Part shown: piece by piece, positions 1 through 4,809 of the stretch
Numbering within the stretch: position 1 is the stretch's first letter
Layout: each line of letters starts with the position of its first letter
DNA from: an uncultured Eubacteriales bacterium
GTDB taxonomy: Bacteria > Bacillota > Clostridia > UBA1381 > UBA9506
DNA length: 5,463 nt
Direction: 5' to 3'
NCBI GenBank assembly: GCA_902478395.1
Contig: CABSKZ010000211.1
Span: 1 to 5,463 of the forward strand
Made by a program: the position numbers and the translations under genes
Notes under the pieces: generated by a model
Told to the model about the DNA's origin: nothing
Database searches by the model: none
The model's input: the letters and a program-made list of their open reading frames with translations, nothing else

Positions 1-75
1 GTTCAGCATGATCTTAGCAATTGCGCCTTTCTCCGTCTCGATTTTATCATAAATCAAAAATCCATTTTCTTTCAT
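1..75 (-). CDS. N-terminus of a second crotonase-family (enoyl-CoA hydratase/isomerase-like) protein, cut by window edge
   Basis: Only the first 25 codons are present; the gene continues beyond base 1. The ATG (75-73) is preceded by a strong GGAGG (87-83) at good spacing. The visible peptide begins MKENGFLIYDKIETEKGAIA and continues to KIMLN. This is the first beta-hairpin of the crotonase fold, an 'xxExxxGxAxIxLN' pattern usually followed by RPxxxNA, so the call is plausible but rests on a short stretch. It starts 31 bp after the stop of the preceding crotonase and carries the same Shine-Dalgarno context, so the two are almost certainly co-transcribed. Function cannot be narrowed: it could be a hydratase, isomerase, hydrolase or decarboxylase acting on a CoA thioester. 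Confidence 0.7.
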   Translation of the reverse strand, partial: MKENGFLIYDKIETEKGAIAKIMLN

Positions 76-106
76 ATAAAATCCTCCAAGCACATGTAAT
101 TCGCCC

Positions 107-901
107 TTATTTTCCAATAAAAGGGGCGGGCAGCTTATCTGCATACAGCGCTTTAATTCCTATCTTTGAATCCTCAGTCTCATATACCTTCTCAGAGGCC
201 TCCAGTTCAAAGGCACGAGCGTCCTGAAGATTGTGATATATGCTCTTCCGCACGCACTCCTTATAATAGCGAACCGCCACAGGAGCTGCCGTCGCCATTT
301 TCTTGGCAATACTCAGGCCAATCTCATCCACCTGATCATCCGGAACCACTTTACTGACCAGCCCCAGTTCATAACACTGACGCCCGGTAAAGCCCTCGTT
401 TAGAAACATATAGTCCATCACCTTGTTCCGCCCAATCCAGATTGGAAGGCGCAGACTGCTCATACCCCAGGATCCAACCAGGCCATAGTAGATGTCGCCG
501 TCTTTCATATTAAAGCTCTCGCCAGCAATCCGGATATCGCAGGCGTTAAAAATCGTCGTGGAACCACCACGGCACAGCCCCCGGGCGGCCACCAGGGTGG
601 GTTTGGGATAACAGTCGAGCCGTTCCACAATCTCTCCGCCCAGCTCCGCAAAGGTTTTAGTAGGCCCCTCATCCTGATCCCACATCTCATTGATCAGATC
701 GTTCTCCTCCGCGCCACCGGAGAAATTGGAGCCCTTTGCGTTAATCATAACGCACCAGATCTTTTCGTCCTGCTCAAATTTATTCAGAACATCCAACATC
801 TCTGTAATCATACGTTTAGTGCAATCGTTCCGCGGGGGATTATTCAGCGTAATCATGCCAACCTTTTCCTCGCAACTTACAATAATCTGCTTGTAATCCA
901 T
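107..901 (-). CDS. Crotonase-superfamily protein (enoyl-CoA hydratase/isomerase-like) with atypical active site
   Basis: The protein has 264 residues, the usual length of single-domain crotonases, which are cytosolic enzymes acting on acyl-CoA thioesters through an oxyanion hole. The family is recognised from the N-terminal hairpin (VGMITLNNPPRND, 14-26), the first oxyanion-hole loop FSGGAEE (60-66, usual form FSAGAD), the second loop RGLCRGG (107-113) followed by ACDIRIAGE (120-128), and the GFTGRQCYELGLVSKVVP stretch (170-187). By hand alignment to rat mitochondrial enoyl-CoA hydratase, Glu144 is replaced by Thr116. Glu164 falls near Asp136 after a one-residue insertion. A classical hydratase role is therefore doubtful; isomerase, hydrolase or another crotonase chemistry is possible. 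The ATG at 901 has GGAGGA (914-909) upstream. It lies 95 bp after the symporter gene and just before the next crotonase, consistent with one operon. The family call is firm; the reaction is unknown. Confidence 0.93.
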   Translation of the reverse strand: MDYKQIIVSCEEKVGMITLNNPPRNDCTKRMITEMLDVLNKFEQDEKIWCVMINAKGSNFSGGAEENDLINEMWDQDEGPTKTFAELGGEIVERLDCYPKPTLVAARGLCRGGSTTIFNACDIRIAGESFNMKDGDIYYGLVGSWGMSSLRLPIWIGRNKVMDYMFLNEGFTGRQCYELGLVSKVVPDDQVDEIGLSIAKKMATAAPVAVRYYKECVRKSIYHNLQDARAFELEASEKVYETEDSKIGIKALYADKLPAPFIGK

Positions 902-954
902 GTTTCAATCCTCCAAGATATAGATTTTATTCAGGTCATTTATATGTTGGAATG

Positions 955-988
955 CGCAGCTCCCCGGGCGAGTCAATCAAGGGCTGCG
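955..988 (-). other. Weak dyad in the symporter-crotonase gap
   Basis: The 95-bp gap between the symporter stop and the crotonase start contains CGCAGC (988-983 on the minus strand) and its complement GCTGCG (960-955), separated by a 22-nt GC-rich loop. No U-tract follows, so it is not a standard terminator. It might be an mRNA stabiliser or processing element between operon genes, or chance. Confidence 0.25.
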
Positions 989-996
989 TAAACCGG

Positions 997-2403
997 TTAT
1001 CCTTCAATTGCAGGATCAGCAGGCTTCTTGTCCAACAAGCTGACGACCACAAAGGCCACCAGAGAGGGCAGGAAGGAGAAAATGCTCAGAAGCGTGGTGC
1101 TGGGGATAAGCCCAATCATGTTCAAAGCAATGTACGCAAAACCTACAACAGAAGAGGCCACAGAGCCCTTGGCAGTGCCACGTTTCCAGAACAGACTGCC
1201 CACAAAAGGCACCAAGCAGCAGGCTGCACAGAAGTTATAGAAGGCCAACAGCAGATCCAAAATGCTGGAAAAAGCCAGCGCAATAAACACAGCGGCCAGG
1301 CAGAGCACAATATGGCAGATAAAATCGCCGCGCATCAGCGTTTTCTCAGATGCTCTGGGGTTGATAATCCCACGATAGATATTGTGCATTACAATGGTTG
1401 CAAAGGAGACAAACAGCGCATCGATTGTAGACATAATGGCGGCAACCACAGCCGCAATCAGCAGGGCGGATGCTAGAGGCGGCAGCACCTTCAGTGCGAC
1501 GGAGAAAAACACGCCGTTACTGGTATCATGGAACAACACGTTGCCGTACATACCGATAAAGGTAGGCATGAGCGCACAAGGGAGCATAATCGCTGCGGCC
1601 AAAACCATCCCCCACCAGGCTGTTTTCTCACTCTTGGCAGAGTTGATGCGCTGAATTGTGGTTTGATCACACAGGCAGGACAGAGAAATCGGCACGACTG
1701 TAATCAAAATAGGAATAATTCCATCCACACCGAAGTCCAGATATCCCGCTGGAACAGTACCGGACTGTACCGCGCCGACCACTGCGTCCCAGGCGCCATT
1801 GGCCAAAATAATGCCGGTTGTAATAACCAAGCTGACAACAATAATAGCAAATTGAACCACAGAGGTGGCAGCGGCGCCCCACAAACCGGAAATACAGGAA
1901 TAGGCAACCACTACAATAGCAATAATCCAAATACCTAGCCTTCCATCAAACCCCAGTGCCTCAAACAAAGCCTGTCCTGCCATCAGTTGGGCCGCCACGT
2001 TAGCGACAAGAGAAAGGGCTGTCGTAAAGCTGAAAATAGCAGAGGTGAGCTTTTCTCCGTAGCGGGCCTCAAGAAACTCGGGAATTGATATGAAACCTCC
2101 TTGATAGACACGGTGGTTTAAGACAAAAGCTGTAAACAGATAAGACAGCGCACAGCCAATGCCATACCATGCTCCACTGAAACCGACTGCCGCGCCGCTG
2201 GCGGCGCCGCCCACCACATACCCGTTACCGATGTGAGCGCCGGCAGCCGACCCAATAATCATCAAGGTTGTGCAGTTCCGACCCGCACTAATAAAGTCAT
2301 CAAAGTTTTTGCCATACTTTCTTCCCATGCAGCTGATCACAATCATACCTATAAAATAGATACCCATCACAACTGCAATCAATATCATGGTGCCAGAATC
2401 CAA
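997..2403 (-). CDS. Sodium:solute symporter (SSS family, TC 2.A.21)
   Basis: A polytopic inner-membrane protein of 468 residues with about 13 hydrophobic segments, the normal size and layout for Na+-coupled symporters with the LeuT-type fold. Family marks are the glycine-rich region around 59-83, SIPEFLEARYG (106-116), ISGLWGAAATSVVQ (171-184), QTTIQRINSAKS (247-258) and AAIMSTID (321-328). In the last, Ser325-Thr326 match the Na+ ligands Ser340/Thr341 of PutP by hand alignment. The Asp55 position of PutP appears to be Ile58. The start is TTG at 2403, chosen because a GGAG (2421-2418) lies 14 nt upstream and an in-frame stop lies at 2439-2437. The next candidate, ATG at 2388, would be 29 nt from that site and would trim the periplasmic N-terminus. 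The substrate is unknown; the crotonase neighbours suggest an organic acid or its conjugate. Confidence 0.93.
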   Translation of the reverse strand: MDSGTMILIAVVMGIYFIGMIVISCMGRKYGKNFDDFISAGRNCTTLMIIGSAAGAHIGNGYVVGGAASGAAVGFSGAWYGIGCALSYLFTAFVLNHRVYQGGFISIPEFLEARYGEKLTSAIFSFTTALSLVANVAAQLMAGQALFEALGFDGRLGIWIIAIVVVAYSCISGLWGAAATSVVQFAIIVVSLVITTGIILANGAWDAVVGAVQSGTVPAGYLDFGVDGIIPILITVVPISLSCLCDQTTIQRINSAKSEKTAWWGMVLAAAIMLPCALMPTFIGMYGNVLFHDTSNGVFFSVALKVLPPLASALLIAAVVAAIMSTIDALFVSFATIVMHNIYRGIINPRASEKTLMRGDFICHIVLCLAAVFIALAFSSILDLLLAFYNFCAACCLVPFVGSLFWKRGTAKGSVASSVVGFAYIALNMIGLIPSTTLLSIFSFLPSLVAFVVVSLLDKKPADPAIEG

Positions 2404-2416
2404 TGCTATTTTTTCT

Positions 2417-2424
2417 TCTCCTTT
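2417..2424 (-). promoter_or_regulatory. Ribosome binding site deciding the TTG start of the symporter
   Basis: The minus strand reads AAAGGAGA here, 14 nt (from GGAG) before TTG at 2403. The spacing is long but far better than that to the internal ATG at 2388. It lies in an unusually purine-rich leader (about 2437-2409), nearly all A and G on the minus strand. Confidence 0.6.
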
Positions 2425-2506
2425 TTCTTTTTTATTTCAACCTAACTCTTTATCAATCAGGTAGAAACCATGGATTGTCCTTTCAAAGTTCTGCCCGCAA
2501 AGGCGC

Positions 2507-2536
2507 TATATAATTTTCAATATACGGTTTTTTGAA
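2507..2536 (-). promoter_or_regulatory. Possible promoter of the symporter-crotonase operon
   Basis: On the minus strand TTCAAA (2536-2531), 18 bp, then TATATA (2512-2507). Both boxes depart from consensus but the area is AT-rich and correctly placed, predicting a leader of about 95 nt. Transcription could equally arrive from the regulator gene upstream. Confidence 0.4.
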
Positions 2537-2537
2537 T

Positions 2538-2549
2538 AATACTACTATA
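2538..2549 (-). repeat. TATAGTAGTATT element upstream of the symporter operon
   Basis: The minus-strand 12-mer matches 11 of 12 bases of TATAGTAGTGTT at 3685-3696 (plus strand) in the spacer between regulator and dehydrogenase. It overlaps the 10-bp palindrome TACTATAGTA (2543-2552) and sits just upstream of the candidate -35 box, a typical position for an activator or repressor site. It may be coincidence in AT-rich DNA. Confidence 0.3.
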
Positions 2550-2551
2550 GT

Positions 2552-2610
2552 AAATCCCCAACTATATTCCCCGCTCCGTAGCGGGGAATATCATCAATAA
2601 TTGGGGATTT
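2552..2610 (-). terminator. Nested hairpin at the 3' end of the regulator gene
   Basis: The inner stem is a perfect 12-bp inverted repeat, ATATTCCCCGCT (2564-2575) and AGCGGGGAATAT (2580-2591), with a 4-nt loop. It starts 2 bp past the regulator stop codon. An outer 10-bp stem, AAATCCCCAA (2552-2561) with TTGGGGATTT (2601-2610), encloses it and uses the last codons of the regulator. No clean U-run follows on either strand, so it may be a weak terminator, an attenuator that lowers symporter expression from the regulator promoter, or a 3'-end stabiliser. The hairpin is certain; its role is not. Confidence 0.5.
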
Positions 2611-3541
2611 CTTCGCCGGATATAACATCTATCTGAACTTTCCGTATCTTTTCCACATTGAAAAAATGGTGTACCGCATCCATCTTTTCCCTGTTTTTCT
2701 GGTGAATCAAAACAACTGCGGTACCGGCCTCCTCTGTTATATCCCGAAACCCGTCCGGCAGAAGGACCTTTCCAACGAAAGACCGGCCCGGTAAATCCTT
2801 GCGGCACCACAGAGCGCTATCAATTTTTTTGTTTCGGAGCGCCCGAAATAAACTGCTTGCATTATAGTTCACAGGGACAAATTCTACATTCAACCCCTGG
2901 TAGGCACGCTGAACCAGATACTTGTTGTCATAAGACGCCTGATCAATCCCAACGCGAATTCCATTCGTCAGTTCTACACCTTCCCGCAGCAGAACAGCAG
3001 GGTCGCCCATATAGGTGTCTGGACCCAATTCCAGATAAACATGTAAGTCCGGGTCCTCCGCTATAGCACTTTTCGCATCTATCATAGAGCAGACAATAAA
3101 ATCGTTTAAGCCTGCCTGAAGGTTTTTGACCCTCTTTCGACTCCCGTTCACATAACTCATCTGTAGCATGATACCCTCTTGGTTCTCCCACGAGCTGGTA
3201 ATCCCAGCTGCCAGACCATTGAAAATATCACTATGGGGGAGGGGCATTGTGGCCCTTACATAGCCATACATACTGTACTTCCATAAAATTCCGATATTGA
3301 TCGATTCAATAAAGCTGCCCAAATGCCCCCGGCAGTTCATCCGAATTCCGCCTATATCTTCCAACCGCTGTAGCGCGGTCTGAACTGTCCCCACACCAAC
3401 CTTGTACTGCTTTGCCAGCTGTGATTTTGTCACAATACGGTCCCCTGGCTGAAGGGTGAGCATATATCGGGCCAGATACACCATACAGCTTCCGCTGCGC
3501 AACGTAAGATTCTCGTCAAAATAAATATCTGACATACTCAT
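2594..3541 (-). CDS. YhfZ-family transcriptional regulator (winged HTH plus YhfZ C-terminal ligand-binding-like domain)
   Basis: A cytosolic DNA-binding regulator of 315 residues. An N-terminal winged helix-turn-helix occupies about 17-81 (SQLAKQYKVGVGTVQTALQR at 40-59, then EDIGG and the wing GHLGSF). The rest resembles a periplasmic-binding-protein-like effector domain. Compared from memory with E. coli YhfZ (about 300 aa) it shares MPLP (99-102), FNGLAAG (107-113), LELGPDTYMGD (170-180), RVGID (196-200), DSALW (241-245) and the C-terminal ISGEEIPNY (307-315). This is good evidence for the HTH_41/YhfZ_C architecture rather than generic GntR. Two ATGs (3541 and 3535) are possible and neither has a strong Shine-Dalgarno. 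A strong promoter and an 11-bp-arm dyad lie upstream, suggesting autoregulation. It heads the leftward symporter/crotonase set and is divergent from the dehydrogenase. The effector is unknown, plausibly the transported substrate or a CoA derivative. Confidence 0.9.
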   Translation of the reverse strand: MSMSDIYFDENLTLRSGSCMVYLARYMLTLQPGDRIVTKSQLAKQYKVGVGTVQTALQRLEDIGGIRMNCRGHLGSFIESINIGILWKYSMYGYVRATMPLPHSDIFNGLAAGITSSWENQEGIMLQMSYVNGSRKRVKNLQAGLNDFIVCSMIDAKSAIAEDPDLHVYLELGPDTYMGDPAVLLREGVELTNGIRVGIDQASYDNKYLVQRAYQGLNVEFVPVNYNASSLFRALRNKKIDSALWCRKDLPGRSFVGKVLLPDGFRDITEEAGTAVVLIHQKNREKMDAVHHFFNVEKIRKVQIDVISGEEIPNY

Positions 3542-3585
3542 ACTTTGGTCTACTATCTATCACCTAAATCTCATGATTTGTTATC

Positions 3586-3613
3586 ATAAACAATGTCCTT
3601 CAACATTGTTTAT
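3586..3613. promoter_or_regulatory. Operator-like perfect inverted repeat in front of the regulator gene
   Basis: ATAAACAATGT (3586-3596), 6-bp spacer CCTTCA, ACATTGTTTAT (3603-3613): perfect 11-bp arms. On the minus strand it begins 1 bp after the -10 box and covers the predicted transcription start. That is the standard place for a repressor to block its own gene, so it is the likely binding site of the YhfZ-type regulator. As RNA it would also form a hairpin in the 5' leader. Confidence 0.75.
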
Positions 3614-3614
3614 C

Positions 3615-3644
3615 AATATACCATACATCAAGATTATGTGTCAA
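3615..3644 (-). promoter_or_regulatory. Promoter of the regulator gene
   Basis: The minus strand has a perfect -35 TTGACA (3644-3639), 18-bp spacing and -10 TATATT (3620-3615). The predicted start near 3608 gives a leader of about 67 nt and lies inside the inverted repeat at 3586-3613. Confidence 0.75.
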
Positions 3645-3684
3645 GATAATGAATTGGCCCATGAAACGTATTAAACGCAGAGAT

Positions 3685-3696
3685 TATAGTAGTGTT
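3685..3696 (+). repeat. TATAGTAGTGTT element, near copy of the one upstream of the symporter
   Basis: It matches 11 of 12 bases of the minus-strand element at 2549-2538. A shorter relative, TATAGTGTAC, occurs at 3774-3783. It could mark a second factor shared by these promoters, or reflect base composition. Confidence 0.25.
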
Positions 3697-3717
3697 CCCC
3701 TCGCTTTTCTCCAGAAA

Positions 3718-3731
3718 ACACATCAATGTGT
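3718..3731. repeat. Small dyad ACACAT-CA-ATGTGT
   Basis: A perfect 6-bp-arm inverted repeat with a 2-bp centre in the middle of the divergent spacer. Possible protein-binding site; too short to be certain. Confidence 0.3.
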
Positions 3732-3779
3732 CCTCCCATTGACCTCATGGACTATGTGCGGCACAACTCTTATTATAGT

Positions 3780-3790
3780 GTACAGTGTAC
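3780..3790. repeat. Small palindrome GTACA-G-TGTAC
   Basis: An 11-bp palindrome around one central base, overlapping a direct repeat GTGTAC-A-GTGTAC (3778-3790). It is 13 bp upstream of the second operator-like site. It could bind an accessory regulator; this is inference. Confidence 0.3.
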
Positions 3791-3803
3791 CATATCCGCT
3801 TCA

Positions 3804-3831
3804 ATAAATCAATATTCAGTTTATTGTTTAT
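3804..3831. promoter_or_regulatory. Second, degenerate operator-like site upstream of the dehydrogenase gene
   Basis: ATAAATCAATA (3804-3814), 6-bp spacer, TTATTGTTTAT (3821-3831). Its 11-6-11 layout equals that of the dyad at 3586-3613. Nine consecutive bases of the right arm (ATTGTTTAT) and the outer ATAAA of the left arm are identical. It ends 5 bp before a perfect TATAAT, so a bound regulator would cover the -35 region of that promoter. Probably the same regulator binds both; it could be AT-rich coincidence. Confidence 0.5.
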
Positions 3832-3842
3832 TTAACTATAAT
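3814..3842 (+). promoter_or_regulatory. Candidate distal promoter (P1) of the dehydrogenase gene
   Basis: A perfect -10 TATAAT (3837-3842) with only a poor -35 (ATTCAG at 3814-3819, 17-bp spacing). The -35 region lies inside the second operator-like site. A strong -10 with a weak -35 under a regulator site would fit activation as well as repression. Confidence 0.45.
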
Positions 3843-3887
3843 TTACTACCGTTCTTAGTGCACAAAAGATATTTTATTTGCTGACTA

Positions 3888-3915
3888 TTGACAGAGCAGA
3901 ATCTTATGATAAAAT
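3888..3915 (+). promoter_or_regulatory. Candidate proximal promoter (P2) of the dehydrogenase gene
   Basis: A perfect -35 TTGACA (3888-3893), 16-bp spacer, -10 TAAAAT (3910-3915). The predicted start near 3922 leaves about 60 nt of leader before the ATG at 3983. No operator-like dyad overlaps it, so it could give basal expression. Confidence 0.6.
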
Positions 3916-3966
3916 CCTGTTTAAAATTTTCAATTTTCTGAATATTATACTTTCAATACAAACCGA

Positions 3967-3973
3967 AAGGAAG
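3967..3973 (+). promoter_or_regulatory. Ribosome binding site fixing the dehydrogenase start at 3983
   Basis: AAGGAAG lies 9 nt before ATG 3983. This excludes the longer reading frame from TTG 3878, whose first 35 codons would span promoter P2 and encode no family sequence. Confidence 0.75.
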
Positions 3974-3982
3974 ATATATCAA

Positions 3983-4759
3983 ATGGGTATTATGGATGTT
4001 TCGGGAAAATCAATTATTGTCACAGGAGGCACACAAGGAATCGGACTAGGCATCGTCCGCGCACTTATTCAAAACGGCGCAACACAAATTTGTATCGCTG
4101 ACGTGAACGAGGAACATGGCTATACTTTGTCTGATGAATTAAACCGTCAGGGCGCCGAAACAATTTTCGTCCGCACCGATATCTCTAACTCCTCTCAGGT
4201 ACAAAATATGGTCTTCCAAACAGTTAACGCATTCGGTAAATTGGATGTTCTGGTCAATAACGCCGGTGTCAATTCCAAAGAATATTTTATCGAAGATCTA
4301 CCTGAGTCTGAATGGGCCCGCGTGATTAACATAAACCTTACTGGCACATTTCTATGCTGTAAATATGCTCTCCCTCATTTAAAAGTTCAAAAGAACTCCA
4401 GTATTATTAATATTGCATCTGTCTGCTGGCAGATTGGTACCAGTATGTTCCCCGCCTATCACGCCTCCAAAGGCGGTATAATTGGGCTCACTCGTTCTAT
4501 CGCACGGGATTATGGCCGTTTTGGTGTACGGTGCAACGCAATTTGTCCCGGCATGGTAGACACTGACCTCCTGGTCCCTCCCGACACTCCCTCGGACCAG
4601 GTTGATTTTGTAAAACAGGAATATGCCCAGCGCTCCCCAATGAACGTCTTAATTCAAATTGAAGATATTGGAAACACCGCCATTTTTCTCGCTTCAGACG
4701 CCAGCCGCCATATTTCCAGCGATACTCTCTTTGTAGATGCTGGTCTGACTCGTATGTAA
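3983..4759 (+). CDS. Short-chain dehydrogenase/reductase (classical SDR, probably NAD-preferring)
   Basis: A cytosolic NAD(P)-dependent oxidoreductase of 258 residues, the usual classical-SDR length, interconverting an alcohol and a ketone. The Rossmann fold shows TGGTQGIG (14-21), Asp40 at the end of beta-2 (IADVN), which favours NAD(H), Asp66, NNAG (92-95), Asn118, and the catalytic Ser146, Tyr159 and Lys163 (YHASK), then CPGM and a C-terminal beta strand (LFVDAGLTRM) typical of tetrameric members. All catalytic residues are present. ATG 3983 is chosen for its ribosome binding site and because the fold starts within a few residues. The gene diverges from the regulator/symporter/crotonase set and carries a similar operator-like site, so it may oxidise a hydroxyacyl or cyclic alcohol intermediate of the same pathway. 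That role is inference; substrate prediction in this family is unreliable. Confidence 0.95.
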   Translation: MGIMDVSGKSIIVTGGTQGIGLGIVRALIQNGATQICIADVNEEHGYTLSDELNRQGAETIFVRTDISNSSQVQNMVFQTVNAFGKLDVLVNNAGVNSKEYFIEDLPESEWARVININLTGTFLCCKYALPHLKVQKNSSIINIASVCWQIGTSMFPAYHASKGGIIGLTRSIARDYGRFGVRCNAICPGMVDTDLLVPPDTPSDQVDFVKQEYAQRSPMNVLIQIEDIGNTAIFLASDASRHISSDTLFVDAGLTRM

Positions 4760-4795
4760 TGCAACACCTCTCACTATAAAGTAATGCAGGTTATC

Positions 4796-4804
4796 AGGAA
4801 AGAG
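4796..4804 (+). promoter_or_regulatory. Ribosome binding site supporting a GTG start at 4810
   Basis: AGGAAAGAG is well spaced before GTG 4810. The internal ATGs at 4876, 4900 and 4948 have no comparable site. Confidence 0.5.
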
Positions 4805-4809
4805 ATACT

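Larger units (their letters stand above)
3542..3982. other. Divergent regulatory spacer between regulator and dehydrogenase
   Basis: This 441-bp stretch holds no convincing gene. It contains the regulator promoter and operator-like dyad (3586-3644), several small dyads, a second degenerate operator-like site (3804-3831), two candidate promoters for the dehydrogenase and its ribosome binding site. About 3645-3770 has little recognisable beyond the ACACAT dyad and the TATAGTAGTGTT element. The length is generous for a simple divergent promoter. Confidence 0.8.

Noticed and set aside
952..1476. A 174-codon plus-strand frame opposite the symporter
   Set aside because: It is antisense to a well-supported membrane protein. 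Its polar composition is the expected mirror of hydrophobic codons, and it has no ribosome binding site.
1528..1938. A 136-codon plus-strand frame opposite the symporter
   Set aside because: Shadow of the symporter reading frame, Asn/His/Gly-rich, with no family resemblance or translation signal.
3586..3613. Reading the 28-bp inverted repeat as a rho-independent terminator
   Set aside because: The stem is AT-rich with no U-run, and it sits just downstream of a promoter -10 box, which fits an operator better.
3661..3807. A 48-codon plus-strand ORF starting ATGAAACGT in the divergent spacer
   Set aside because: It has no Shine-Dalgarno, no recognisable motif, unnatural composition, and it runs through several dyads and into the second operator-like site.
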